Assembly: GCA_028716845.1 (NCBI GenBank)
Contig: JAQUPF010000015.1
Location: forward strand, 1-55,178
Direction of reading: 5' to 3'
Length of the DNA stretch: 55,178 bases
DNA from: a bacterium
GTDB lineage: Bacteria; Auribacterota; Tritonobacteria; UBA1439
Position numbers and translations under genes: made by a program
Shown: piece after piece, positions 44,187-52,246 of the stretch
Layout: the number at the start of each line of letters is the position of its first letter
How positions within the stretch are numbered: position 1 is the stretch's first letter
Notes under the pieces: generated by a model
Database searches by the model: none
Told to the model about the DNA's origin: nothing
The model's input: the letters and a program-made list of their open reading frames with translations, nothing else

Positions 44187-44717
44187 ATGGTCAACGTGGC
44201 GATGAACAGGGCGGTGCACCTCGCGCAGCGGGACGCGCACTACCGGCTCTGCATCGAGCTCCTCGAGCGGCGGCACGAGGAGTCGTCGATCGCGCGGCGG
44301 CGGGAGCGGATCGAGCGGGTCCTGCGCCACATCGGCGAGGCCCGCACCGAGGCGGTCTTCGCGCTCCGCGGCCGCCGCGGCACGCGCGCCGAGCATCTGT
44401 TCGTCAAGTTCCTCGACCTCATCCACGACGCCGCGAAGGCCGCGCAGGTCATGGCCCACCACGAGGCGCTCCTGAAGGAGGACAAGAGCTTCCTTAAGCG
44501 ATTTCTCGGGACGGGGATCGTGCGACTTGCCCAGTTCGAGGAACGGAGCAGGGGGATGGAGGGGGAACTGCTCGACAAGCTCGCGGAGCTCATCCTCTAC
44601 GCGAGCGCGGCCTACAGCGATCTGAAGCGGTCCAACATCGACCTGCTCGACCCCCCCGAACGGGCGCGCTACCAGATCGCCTACGCCGCGCTCATCCCCC
44701 AGGCGGCGCGGCAGTGA
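44187..44717 (+). CDS. Conserved helical protein of unknown function
   Basis: A 176-residue soluble protein. It is rich in helix-forming and charged residues throughout (LAQRDAHYRLCIELLERRHE, SFLKRFLGTGIVRLAQFEER, LLDKLAELILYASAAYSDLK). No signal peptide, membrane segment or catalytic motif is recognised. The start at 44187 has GGGAAGG. Its stop overlaps the GTG of the Minf_1886-type gene, so the two are coupled. Function unknown; I do not recognise the family. Confidence 0.75.
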   Translation: MVNVAMNRAVHLAQRDAHYRLCIELLERRHEESSIARRRERIERVLRHIGEARTEAVFALRGRRGTRAEHLFVKFLDLIHDAAKAAQVMAHHEALLKEDKSFLKRFLGTGIVRLAQFEERSRGMEGELLDKLAELILYASAAYSDLKRSNIDLLDPPERARYQIAYAALIPQAARQ

Positions 44718-45097
44718 AGCGGAAACGGACCGTCGAGGAGGTGATCGGCCGGCTCGTCGAGCGCGACGGCCGGTACGGGGCGGACGCGTACGAGTTCGTC
44801 CTGGAGGCCCTCGACTGCACCTACCGGATGCTCGGCGAGCGGCGGCACGTGCGCGGCGGGGAGCTCCTGGAGGGGGCGCGGCGGCACGCCCTCGACCGGT
44901 ACGGCCCGATGTCCAGGACCGTGCTCGAGCACTGGGGCATCCGCCGGTGCGAGGACATCGGCGAGATCGTCTTCAACCTCGTCGACGGCGGCGTCCTCAA
45001 CGCGACGGAGGGCGACAGCAGGGACGATTTCAAGGGGGGATACGATTTCCGGCAGGCGTTCGACGACGCGTTCGGGGGGCGGGACGCCGGCGGCTAG
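44714..45097 (+). CDS. Minf_1886-family conserved protein
   Basis: A 127-residue protein with the layout of the Minf_1886 family, common in PVC bacteria and neighbours. It shows VIGRLVERDGRYGADAYEFV, LEALDCTYRMLGERRHVRGG, a MSRTVLEHWGIRRCEDIGEI block, and FNLVDGGVLNATEGDSRDDF. The family function is unknown. The GTG start overlaps the previous stop by four bases. A DUF1844 gene follows 17 bases later. Confidence 0.85.
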   Translation: MKRKRTVEEVIGRLVERDGRYGADAYEFVLEALDCTYRMLGERRHVRGGELLEGARRHALDRYGPMSRTVLEHWGIRRCEDIGEIVFNLVDGGVLNATEGDSRDDFKGGYDFRQAFDDAFGGRDAGG

Positions 45098-45114
45098 TTC
45101 GGAGGAGGTGGGCG

Positions 45115-45435
45115 ATGGACGATGATCCGGCGAGGATCCACGAGGCGCGATTCCTCTCGCTCGTCGTGAGCCTCTACAACGCGGCGTGGGTCGCGCTCGG
45201 GAAGGTCGCGAGCCCCGTGACGGGGAAGGTGGAGCGGGACCTGGAGGCGGCCCGGGGCAGCATCGACCTCCTCGAGACGCTCCAGGCGAAGACGCACGGG
45301 AACCTCTCCGCGGAGGAGGGGAAGGTGCTCGCCAATTGCCTGAGCGCGCTCCGGCTCAACTTCGTCGAGGAGCGCGCGCGCGCGGACGCCGGTGCGGCGG
45401 GCGGGGGGGGCGCGCCGGAGGCGGGGGGGGGCTGA
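45115..45435 (+). CDS. DUF1844-family protein
   Basis: A 106-residue protein. The pattern FLSLVVSLYNAAWVALGKVA, then RGSIDLLETLQAKTHGNLSA and LSALRLNFVEE, is that of DUF1844, a small helical family of unknown role often found near translation or envelope genes. The start at 45115 is preceded by GGAGGAGG. The Gly/Ala tail (last 18 residues or so) is low complexity. Confidence 0.85.
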   Translation: MDDDPARIHEARFLSLVVSLYNAAWVALGKVASPVTGKVERDLEAARGSIDLLETLQAKTHGNLSAEEGKVLANCLSALRLNFVEERARADAGAAGGGGAPEAGGG

Positions 45436-45441
45436 GGCGCC

Positions 45442-45957
45442 ATGGCCGCGGAGTGGAGCGTCCTCAAGCGCGCCCGGCGCTGCCTCGCGTGCGGGACCCC
45501 GTTCGCCGACGGCGACGGCTACAGCTCCGTCCTTCTGGAGGGGGGGGAGGAGCTGGCGCGGGAGGACTACTGCGCGGCCTGCTGGGGAGGCCTCGCGGCG
45601 GGGAAGCGGGACGGCTGCCTCTCCTGCTGGCGGGGGCGGTTCAGGGAGGAGCCCGCGAAGGCGCGGGAGGAGGCGATCGGCGGGACGGCGGCCGAGCGCC
45701 TCCTGCGGAGGTACGCGGAGTCGGCGGAGCCGGCGCACGTGAACCTCCGCTACATCCTCGCCGTCATGCTGGAGCGCAGGAAGAAGCTCATCCCCCGCGA
45801 CACGATCGTCGAGGGGGGAGGCGGCAGGCGGATCATCGTCTACGAGTTCGCCGGGAGCGGCGAGTCGATCCTCGTCGAGGATCCCGGCATCGGGCTCTCG
45901 CAGGCGCGAGAGGTGCAGGAGCAGATACGCTCCCTCCTCGACGCGGAAGGCGTCTGA
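45442..45957 (+). CDS. Zinc-ribbon-containing conserved protein
   Basis: A 171-residue protein with three Cys pairs in the first 65 residues (CLACG, CAACW and CLSCW), a treble-clef or zinc-ribbon pattern. A helical middle follows (HVNLRYILAVMLERRKKLIP), then a C-terminal stretch of strands (IIVYEFAGSGESILVEDPGI). This arrangement recurs, as far as I recall, in uncultivated PVC-type genomes beside DUF1844. Function unknown. Confidence 0.75.
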   Translation: MAAEWSVLKRARRCLACGTPFADGDGYSSVLLEGGEELAREDYCAACWGGLAAGKRDGCLSCWRGRFREEPAKAREEAIGGTAAERLLRRYAESAEPAHVNLRYILAVMLERRKKLIPRDTIVEGGGGRRIIVYEFAGSGESILVEDPGIGLSQAREVQEQIRSLLDAEGV

Positions 45958-45990
45958 GGCGGGGGGGCCTTCGGAAGGGGGCCGCTCGAC

Positions 45991-47736
45991 ATGGCGGCGC
46001 GCACGACGCTCTACGCGGAATATTACGGCCTGAAGGAGCAGCCGTTCAGCCTCACCCCCGACTCCCATTTCCTCTTCATGAGCCGGCAGCACCGCGAGGC
46101 CCTCGGCCATCTTCTCTACGGGATCAGGGAGCGCAAGGGGTTCATGCTCGTCAGCGGCGAGGTCGGGACGGGCAAAACCACGCTCTGCCGGTCGCTCATC
46201 CGGGAGATCGAGGGGGACGCGGAGGTCGGCTTCATCCTCAACAGCTTCCTCTCGGCGAAGGAGCTCCTCCGCGCGATCAGCGAGGACCTCGGCTGCCACG
46301 CCGGCGCCCGGACGAAGAAGGAGCTCATCGACGAGATCAACGGCTTCCTCCTCGCCCAGCACGCGAGGGGCAGGACCGTCGTCGTCATCGTCGACGAGAG
46401 CCAGAACCTCGCCCTCCCCGTCCTCGAGCAGATCCGGATGCTCTCCAATCTTGAAACGGAGAAGGAGAAGCTCCTCCAGATCGTCCTCGTGGGACAGCCG
46501 GAGATCGTGGAGAAGCTCGAGCGGGAGGGGCTGCGGCAGCTCGCCCAGCGGATCAGCGTCTCCTACCACCTCAAGCCGCTCAACTTTCGGGAGACGGTCA
46601 ACTACGTCCGGCACCGCCTCCGGGTCGCGGGCGGGGGCGCCGCCGAGGAGCCGCGCTTCAGCCGCGCGGCGTTGAGAAGAATCCACCTCTACTCCGACGG
46701 CGTGCCGCGGAAGATCAACATCGTCTGCGACCGGGCCCTGCTCGTCGGCTACGTGCGCGGGCAGCGACGGATAGGCGACGCGGTCGTCCGCGGCGCGCTC
46801 GAGGAGATCCGCCGGCACCCGCGGGCGGCGCGCGGGCGGCGGCGCCGGCGCCGGCGCCCGGCGCTGCTCGTCGCGGCATGCGCGGCCGCCGCGCTCGCCG
46901 CGGTGCTCATCGGGCGGAGGGCGTATGAGTCGGGGCCGGGCCGTGCCCCCGCGGCGGACGAGGCGCGGCCGGTCGACCCGGCCGCGTCCGCGGAGCCGCC
47001 GGCCGCCGTCGCCGCCGCGCTCGGGGAGGCCCCGGCGGCCGTCGCCGCCGCGGATGAGCCGGCCGCGGGAGAATCCGCCGCGCCGGAGTCGCCGCCCGCG
47101 CCCGACCCTGTTCCCCCGCTCGATCCGCGGGCGGCGGCGGCGGGTCGTCTCGCGGCGGCATGGGGGCGGGGCGGCGAACTCCCGGCCCACCTCCGCGGCG
47201 GGGGCGACCTCGCGTCCCTCGCGGCCGGCCTCGGCATGGAGGCGGCCGGCTGCTGGGCCGACGCGGCCTTCATCCTGACGGCGAACATGCCGTGCCTCGT
47301 CGAGCTGGCGGTGGAGGGACGCGGGGACCCCGTGCCCGCCGTGATCCAATCGGCGGGCGGCGGCATGGTGCGCCTCGTCACCGGCGACGGGAGCGAATGG
47401 ACGCTCTCCGCCGCCGAGCTCGACCGGCGGATGGTCGGGCGGGCCGTCTTCTTCCTGCCGCCGGGGGCGCCCGTGCAGGGCGTGCTCGCCCCGGGGATGT
47501 CGGGCGCCGCCGTCGAGCACCTTCAGGAGATGCTGCGGGAATCGTCGTGGCTCGGGGCGGACGAGGGCGGCTACGGTCCGGAGACGACGGAGGCGGTCAG
47601 GCGGTTCCAGGCGGGGCACGGCCTGCCGGTGGACGGCGTCGCGGGCAGCAATGAGCTCATCCTGCTCCGCAGCCTCGGCGCCGGGGCGTCGTACCCGCGC
47701 CTTGACCGGGGCGTCGGCGAGGGCGGTTCGGCGTGA
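45991..47736 (+). CDS. ExeA/GspA-type AAA+ ATPase with peptidoglycan-binding domain
   Basis: A 581-residue inner-membrane protein. Residues 1-280 form a cytoplasmic AAA+ domain: YYGLKEQPFSLTPDSHFLFM, Walker A GEVGTGKTTL near residue 56, Walker B VVVIVDESQNL near residue 131, and sensor-like QIVLVGQPEI. After an arginine-rich stop, a single membrane helix lies at about residues 291-310, then an Ala/Pro-rich periplasmic linker. The C-terminal peptidoglycan-binding domain is at about residues 500-555 (MSGAAVEHLQEML, then YGPETTEAVRRFQAGHGLPV). In Aeromonas, ExeA with ExeB places the type II secretin in the wall. The GspB-like gene overlaps its stop. Confidence 0.9.
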   Translation: MAARTTLYAEYYGLKEQPFSLTPDSHFLFMSRQHREALGHLLYGIRERKGFMLVSGEVGTGKTTLCRSLIREIEGDAEVGFILNSFLSAKELLRAISEDLGCHAGARTKKELIDEINGFLLAQHARGRTVVVIVDESQNLALPVLEQIRMLSNLETEKEKLLQIVLVGQPEIVEKLEREGLRQLAQRISVSYHLKPLNFRETVNYVRHRLRVAGGGAAEEPRFSRAALRRIHLYSDGVPRKINIVCDRALLVGYVRGQRRIGDAVVRGALEEIRRHPRAARGRRRRRRRPALLVAACAAAALAAVLIGRRAYESGPGRAPAADEARPVDPAASAEPPAAVAAALGEAPAAVAAADEPAAGESAAPESPPAPDPVPPLDPRAAAAGRLAAAWGRGGELPAHLRGGGDLASLAAGLGMEAAGCWADAAFILTANMPCLVELAVEGRGDPVPAVIQSAGGGMVRLVTGDGSEWTLSAAELDRRMVGRAVFFLPPGAPVQGVLAPGMSGAAVEHLQEMLRESSWLGADEGGYGPETTEAVRRFQAGHGLPVDGVAGSNELILLRSLGAGASYPRLDRGVGEGGSA

Positions 47737-48116
47737 GCACGATCCTGAAGGCGCTCGAGAAGGCGCAGGGCGTCGGCGCCGCCCTTCCGCCCCCCCCCGC
47801 CGGCGCGCCCGGCGGCCCCTCCCCCTCCCGCCGGCTGCTGCGGGCGATCCTCATCGCCGCCGGGCTGGTCGCGGCCTCCTCGATCGCCGGCGGGCTCGCG
47901 CTGCGGTCGCTCCGCCGACCGGCGCGGACCGCCCCCCCGCCGCCCGTCCTCCGGCTCGACGGCGTGATCTGGGACGAGTCCATTCCGCTCGCGATCATCG
48001 AGGGGAGGACGGTGAAGCGGGGGGACGAGGTCGGGGGCGCCACGGTCATGGAGATCGGGCGCGACGGCGTCCGGGTCCGCTACCTTGAGCGGGAATATGA
48101 GATCGGCGTCCGGTAG
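47733..48116 (+). CDS. GspB-like general secretion pathway protein
   Basis: A 127-residue bitopic membrane protein that begins MSTILKALEKAQ, the usual opening of GspB/ExeB proteins. It has one membrane helix at about residues 35-60 (LLRAILIAAGLVAASSIAGG). A short periplasmic domain (LRLDGVIWDESIPLAIIEG, then VKRGDEVGGATVMEIGRDGV) matches the PilP/GspC-like C-terminal fold. Its GTG overlaps the ATPase stop as GTGA. It probably acts with that ATPase in secretin or pilus assembly. Confidence 0.82.
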   Translation: MSTILKALEKAQGVGAALPPPPAGAPGGPSPSRRLLRAILIAAGLVAASSIAGGLALRSLRRPARTAPPPPVLRLDGVIWDESIPLAIIEGRTVKRGDEVGGATVMEIGRDGVRVRYLEREYEIGVR

Positions 48117-48420
48117 ACGGCGCGGCGTGGAGATCGGAGCGGCCGGGACGCTCATCCTCCTCTCCTGCCGCCTCGCGACCGGCGTGCCGGCGCCGGCGCG
48201 GGGCGGGGCGGCCGCCGCCGCCGGGGCGGAGCTGCGGGCGCGGGCGGCGATCGACTCCATGACGGAGGGGATCCGCCTCTTCCGCGAGGGGCGCCCCAGA
48301 GGCGCGGCGGCCCAGTTCGAGAAGGTCCTCCGGCTCGATCCGTCGAACCGCTCCGCGGCCGAGTACATGGAGCGCTGCCGGCGATCGATCGCGCCGGCCG
48401 GCGCGGGAGGCGGGGAGTGA
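48097..48420 (+). CDS. Small TPR-containing secreted or anchored protein
   Basis: A 107-residue protein with an N-terminal hydrophobic segment (VEIGAAGTLILLSCRLATGV) and about one tetratricopeptide repeat (AIDSMTEGIRLFREGRPRGA to DPSNRSAAEYM). The ATG at 48097 overlaps the previous gene by 20 bases; a GTG at 48127 is an alternative start. It is coupled to the larger TPR gene downstream. It probably works in the envelope with its neighbours. Confidence 0.65.
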   Translation: MRSASGRRRGVEIGAAGTLILLSCRLATGVPAPARGGAAAAAGAELRARAAIDSMTEGIRLFREGRPRGAAAQFEKVLRLDPSNRSAAEYMERCRRSIAPAGAGGGE

Positions 48421-49604
48421 TGAGGGGGCGCCGCCGCATCATCGCCGCCGCGCTGTCGGCGTTCGCCGCCGGGGCGATGCCGATCGGCGCGGAGGAGAAC
48501 GCCGAGTTCTACCTCCGGCTCGGCGCCTCGTTCCTCGAGGGGGGGCAGTGCGAGCGGGCGCTCGCGATGTTCCACAAGGCGCGCGAGCTCTCCCCGGACG
48601 CCGACGTCGGCGGGAGCCTCGCGGCGGCCCACCGCTGCCTCGGCGACGCCGCGGCGGCGCGGGGGGAGTGGCGCGTCGCCGCGGAGCAGTACGAGACGGC
48701 CCTCCGGGGCGGCCCGGACCCGGACCTGGCGCCGAAGATCGAGGATGCCCACCGGCGCTCCGCCGCCCTGATGCTCGCATCGGGCGACGCGGACGGCGCC
48801 ATCAGGGCCGCGGAGAAGGCGCTCGCCATCGGGCCGTCGAACCCCGAAACGCAGCGGCTCAGGGCGGAGGCGCTGCTCAGGAAGGGGGATCTCGAGGGGG
48901 CGCTCGCCGCGTTCACCGCGGCGTCCGCGGGGCTCCCCGACGACCCGGAGCTCGCGATGCGGATCGGGCTCCTGCACGAGAAATTGGGGAGGGGAGACGA
49001 GGCGGCCAAACGCTACGGCGGGATCATCGAGCGGCACCCCCGCTTCATCCCCGCCTACACGGCGCTCGCCGAGCACCACGAGCGGCGGGGGAACTATGCC
49101 CGCGCCGCCGAGGTCTACCGGAGCGGCATCGAGAAGGCGCCGGCGGACCCGTCGCTCCGAACGGGCCTCGCCTGGACGAGGATCAGGGAGGAGGAGTACC
49201 TGGAGGCCTACCGGGAGTGCGTGACGGCGCTCGACCTCGACCCCGACAACCCCTACGCCCACAATTACCTCGGCCTGATCTACACCCGCATCAACCGCTT
49301 TCCCGACGCGCAGGAGTCGTTCGCGAGGGCCCTCGCGCTCATGCCGGACTACGCCGGGGCGCGGCTCAACCTCGCGTTCCTCTACGGCATCATGGGGCGG
49401 ATCGAGGACGCGATCCGGGAGTACAAGGCGGTCCTCAAGCGGGAGCCGGACAACGCCGAGGCGCACTACAACATCGGGATCAGCTACAAGAAGGCGGGTC
49501 GATACGTCCTCGCCCGGTACCACCTCGAGCGGGCGGCGAGACTGTACGGCTACGACTCAGCGCTCGGCAGGCGGGCGCTCGACCGGCTGGAGCGGGACGA
49601 ATGA
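48420..49604 (+). CDS. Exported TPR-repeat protein
   Basis: A 394-residue protein with a signal peptide (RIIAAALSAFAAGAMPIGAE). About ten tetratricopeptide repeats follow to the end, such as NPYAHNYLGLIYTRINRFPD and PDNAEAHYNIGISYKKAGRY. It is probably periplasmic. The ATG at 48420 overlaps the previous stop; a GTG directly before it is also possible. It ends 17 bases from the convergent bactofilin gene. It is the last gene of the ATPase-GspB-TPR row. Confidence 0.88.
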   Translation: MRGRRRIIAAALSAFAAGAMPIGAEENAEFYLRLGASFLEGGQCERALAMFHKARELSPDADVGGSLAAAHRCLGDAAAARGEWRVAAEQYETALRGGPDPDLAPKIEDAHRRSAALMLASGDADGAIRAAEKALAIGPSNPETQRLRAEALLRKGDLEGALAAFTAASAGLPDDPELAMRIGLLHEKLGRGDEAAKRYGGIIERHPRFIPAYTALAEHHERRGNYARAAEVYRSGIEKAPADPSLRTGLAWTRIREEEYLEAYRECVTALDLDPDNPYAHNYLGLIYTRINRFPDAQESFARALALMPDYAGARLNLAFLYGIMGRIEDAIREYKAVLKREPDNAEAHYNIGISYKKAGRYVLARYHLERAARLYGYDSALGRRALDRLERDE

Positions 49605-49621
49605 GGCGGCGGAGGGTGCCG

Positions 49622-50173
49622 TCACTCCGACGGCACGGAGGCCCCCGGCCGCTCGGCGGGCTTCTCCTCCTTCCCCTTCCGGAAGTCGGGGCGCGGCCCG
49701 CGGTCGGTCCGCGCCGCCTCGGCCTGGCGCTGGGACGTCACTGAGCATTTCCCGACGATGCTCACCCCCTCGGCGATGGTCAGCCGGGCGGCCTGGATGT
49801 CGCCGAACATCTTCGCCGTGGAGCGGAGCTCCACCTTGTCGTCGCAGGTGACGTTCCCCTCGACCTTCCCCTCGACGACGATGTTGCCGACGTGGATCTC
49901 GGCCTTGACGAGGCCGGTCTTGCCGACGAAGAGCGTCCCCTGGGAATCGATCTCGCCGTCGAAGCCGCCGTCGATCCGGAGGGAATCCTTGAACTTGAGC
50001 GCCCCCTTGAACTCGGCGTCGGGGCTGATGACCGTCTCCTTGAGTTCGCCGTGGGATATCGGCTGCTGCAGCTTGTCCTGGATGACCATCTTCTGCCCCT
50101 CCTCCCTGGCCGGGTAGTTCGGGATCCCCGATCCCGCGCCCTCGGCCCCGAGTCTCCGCAATATGTTGCTCAT
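49622..50173 (-). CDS. Bactofilin (polymer-forming cytoskeletal protein)
   Basis: A 183-residue protein. The central beta-helix domain at about residues 45-145 has the repeating short strands of bactofilins (VISPDAEFKGALKFKDSLRI, DGGFDGEIDSQGTLFVGKTG, EIHVGNIVVEGKVEGNVTCD). The flanking tails are polar and disordered. Bactofilins self-assemble without nucleotide and guide wall synthesis, cell shape, or placement of pili. The start at 50173 has GAGGAGG. The gene is convergent with the TPR gene and has its own candidate promoter. Confidence 0.93.
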   Translation of the reverse strand: MSNILRRLGAEGAGSGIPNYPAREEGQKMVIQDKLQQPISHGELKETVISPDAEFKGALKFKDSLRIDGGFDGEIDSQGTLFVGKTGLVKAEIHVGNIVVEGKVEGNVTCDDKVELRSTAKMFGDIQAARLTIAEGVSIVGKCSVTSQRQAEAARTDRGPRPDFRKGKEEKPAERPGASVPSE

Positions 50174-50215
50174 CGGCCCGCCTCCTCTCGCGCAGCGGAC
50201 TCCAACCCGCCCCGC

Positions 50216-50244
50216 ATTGAAGCATATCGCCCCGGCACCGTCAA
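50216..50244 (-). promoter_or_regulatory. Candidate bactofilin promoter
   Basis: On the minus strand: TTGACG at 50244-50239, a 17-base spacer, then TTCAAT at 50221-50216 preceded by TG (extended -10). It lies 43 bases before the ATG. Confidence 0.5.
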
Positions 50245-50280
50245 GCCGAATTCCCCCGCCGCGGGAACAGGGAACACATC

Positions 50281-50321
50281 GACCACGGATCGGCGCGGAT
50301 GCGTACTGATCTTCACGGATC
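50281..50321. repeat. CGGAT-type dispersed repeat arm
   Basis: A stretch of ACCACGGAT, GCGCGGATG and CACGGATC words, related to the palindrome at 3285-3371. It lies at the border between the GC-rich chromosome and the AT-richer RHS array. The gap 50245-50412 holds this repeat and the short inverted pair GTCCCT/AGGGAC (50322-50327 and 50341-50346), nothing else. Confidence 0.45.
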
Positions 50322-50412
50322 GTCCCTATGACATGTGATCAGGGACACAAATGGTCCTGGTGAAGAATTCACTTGTCGCGGCCCGTCGTGGATGGTATGA
50401 AATCGGGTGATC

Positions 50413-50763
50413 CGGCACGCCGGCAATGTACCCGGGCGGATGTCACACCGGGGATTATTTCTACCACTATAATCATCGCGGGGACGTGGTTTCCGTGACG
50501 GACTCGACCGGGAGCGAGGTCGCGCGGTATCGCTATGACGCGTTCGGGAATGTGGCGGAGAAAGCCGGCACATTCGACAGCCCGTATCAGTTCAGCACGA
50601 AGGAATATGATGATGCTGCAGGGCTCATCTATTATGGGTATCGGTATTACGATCCTGCGCACGGCGTCTGGCTGAGCAAGGATCCGATCGGTTACTACGA
50701 TGGACTGAATCTGTACGCGTTTGTCACCAATAATCCGGTAAACTGGGTGGATCCATATGGATT
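50413..50763. repeat. RHS core direct repeat, copy 1
   Basis: Nearly identical to 53197-53547 at the DNA level (offset 2784) and clearly related to copy 2 (about 51540-51965). Homology starts abruptly at 50413. Upstream DNA is unrelated, and an in-frame TGA sits at 50408-50410. This is therefore a displaced 3' module. Confidence 0.85.
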
Positions 50764-51064
50764 GGTATGGTGGTGGGTACCTGGTGTAGTTATTGGTGGC
50801 GGCATTGGTGGCGGAGGGTATTTGGTCAGCACTCCCTATTCCGAGTGGACATGGGGTGGCTTCTGGATTAATACTGGCTATAGAGCAGCGACAGGAGTCT
50901 TAATATCCACAGTTGGAATGGGAGCAATTGCGGGTAGTGGAGGTTTCGTTGCATATTACTTATATTCGAAAGAAGATTGGAGGTGGGGGGAACTTCTATA
51001 TAATGCGGCTTTGGGCGCAGGTCTAGGAGCGGGCGCGACTTCCCTAGGTAATATGTGCAAGTAG
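50426..51064 (+). CDS. Truncated RHS core module 1 with hydrophobic glycine-rich tip (tip A)
   Basis: A 212-residue open frame lacking the N-terminal RHS shell. Residues 1 to about 113 are the RHS-associated core (DYFYHYNHRGDVVSVTDSTG, YRYDAFGNVAEKAG, the signature GLIYYGYRYYDP and GVWLSKDPIGYYDGLNLYAF, ending VDPYGL). The tip follows at about residues 114-212: VWWWVPGVVIGGGIGGGGYL, GVLISTVGMGAIAGSGG and NAALGAGLGAGAT, ending NMCK. It looks membrane-active. The tip is AT-rich compared with the core. It may be silent as it stands, serving as a recombination cassette, or start at ATG 50426. A small membrane gene follows. Confidence 0.75.
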   Translation: MYPGGCHTGDYFYHYNHRGDVVSVTDSTGSEVARYRYDAFGNVAEKAGTFDSPYQFSTKEYDDAAGLIYYGYRYYDPAHGVWLSKDPIGYYDGLNLYAFVTNNPVNWVDPYGLVWWWVPGVVIGGGIGGGGYLVSTPYSEWTWGGFWINTGYRAATGVLISTVGMGAIAGSGGFVAYYLYSKEDWRWGELLYNAALGAGLGAGATSLGNMCK

Positions 51065-51089
51065 AACCATCAATGGAGATATTAGATAA

Positions 51090-51296
51090 ATGCCCTCTAA
51101 CATTACAACAACACGGGAAATTGGCCTGGTAGCGTCTGCCTTAATTCTCTCTGTTATTTATTACTTTGTATTTAGACGTGCCAATGAAGATCCAATCATA
51201 ACAATATTCAAAGCATGGCTGGTAGTTACGATTTTAACTATTGGATTTCATTGGGGCAATGTACTGCTAAGAATCATCAAGAGGGGAACGCTTTAG
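51090..51296 (+). CDS. Small two-span membrane protein 1, candidate immunity or partner of tip A
   Basis: A 68-residue protein, mostly two hydrophobic helices (IGLVASALILSVIYYFVF and IFKAWLVVTILTIGFHWGNV) joined by a short charged loop (RRANEDP). Paralogues are at 51347 and 53896. All share a leading I/R-E segment, YYF or FYF, the FKAW motif and a basic end (IIKRG or IKK). It begins 25 bases after the tip A stop, with GGAG upstream. Its position and size fit an immunity protein against a membrane-acting tip; that role is inference. Confidence 0.65.
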   Translation: MPSNITTTREIGLVASALILSVIYYFVFRRANEDPIITIFKAWLVVTILTIGFHWGNVLLRIIKRGTL

Positions 51297-51346
51297 CCTG
51301 ATCTATTCACTGAGTTGAGAGAATAGTCCGATTGTCAGGGGCCAAG

Positions 51347-51532
51347 GTGACTTCGATAAAGGAAACAGCGGTAGTTATAGTCGCTATCATTGTAACGATC
51401 GTCTATTACTTCATATTTAGAAAAGATAATGTACATCCATTTTTAACGGTTTTTAAAGCATGGCAAACAGGTGCAATGATTGCCATTACACTTTATGCCG
51501 CTAATGTATTTTTAAAGTTTATTAAGAAGTAA
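51347..51532 (+). CDS. Small two-span membrane protein 2 (orphan paralogue)
   Basis: 61 residues from the GTG at 51347, chosen because VTSIKETAVV then aligns with the MTTIKETALV start of the copy at 53896. An in-frame TTG at 51332 would add five residues. It has TIVYYFIFRKDNVHPFLTVF and KAWQTGAMIAITLYAANVFL, ending KFIKK. No tip gene precedes it: it follows another copy of the same family after about 50 bases. The RHS core copy 2 homology begins within about 10 bases of its stop and in the same frame. Confidence 0.6.
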   Translation: MTSIKETAVVIVAIIVTIVYYFIFRKDNVHPFLTVFKAWQTGAMIAITLYAANVFLKFIKK

Positions 51533-52246
51533 GTTTCTCTCGATGAGTTCGTTTCCTGCTACACGCGCGGGTCGAGCATGGGCGGAGGGATCAGCGGGAT
51601 AATCTCGATGCACCGCAACGGCACTCCCGAGGTGTATCCGAATGGCTTTGAGACGGGAGATTACTCTTACCACTTTAATCACCGGGGTGACGTGGTCAGT
51701 GTGACCGATTCCGCCGGCGTGGAGGTCGCCCACTATCGCTATGATGCGTTTGGAAAGGTGGCGGAGAAAGCCGGCACATTCGACAGCCCGTATCAGTTCA
51801 GCACGAAGGAATATGATGATGCATCAGGGCTCATCTATTATGGGTAGCGGTATTATGACCCTGCGCAAGGCGTCTGGCTGAGCAAGGATCCGGTCGGTTA
51901 CTACGACGGACTGAATCTGTACGCGTATGTAACCAATAATCCGGTCAATTGGATTGACCCTTTAGGACTCACAGATCGACCTTGGCCTGCAAATGGTGTA
52001 GTTGTCAATTATTCGAGCGGAACCGTTCAGGCGGTAGATATAGACAATCGGGAAGTGATTTATGTCTTTGGGGGAGGATTACGGTCCCCGATGTGGAGGG
52101 ATTATGATTTCGTAAAGGTACACGGGAAGTGGTACAAGATCGGCCCTTGGACTTATATCATTAATGAGAGTGGTACGCCGGCCTCTGGCTTTAGGGAAGC
52201 TACTAAAGATGAGCTCAATCAGATTAATGGAATCTTATGCAAGTGA
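51533..52246 (+). pseudogene. RHS core module 2 with a different tip (tip B), interrupted by TAG
   Basis: The frame opens right after the stop of the small membrane gene. It shows DEFVSCYTRGSSMGGGISGI, HRNGTPEVYPNGFETGDYSY and the usual core. At 51845-51847 a TAG replaces the TAT of the other copies, inside the GLIYYGYRYYDP signature. The same frame then continues with RYYDPAQGVWLSKDPVGYYD, NPVNWIDPLGL and a new tip of about 85 residues (VNYSSGTVQAVDIDNREVIY, GGGLRSPMWRDYDFVKVHGK, WYKIGPWTYIINESG), ending GILCK. Tip B is soluble-looking and unrelated to tip A. An internal ATG at 52055 could still express its last 63 residues. Confidence 0.75.

Noticed and set aside
51845-51847. TAG in RHS module 2 as a recoded or suppressed stop
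   Set aside because: No suppressor tRNA or recoding signal is visible, and other genes here use TAG as a normal stop.
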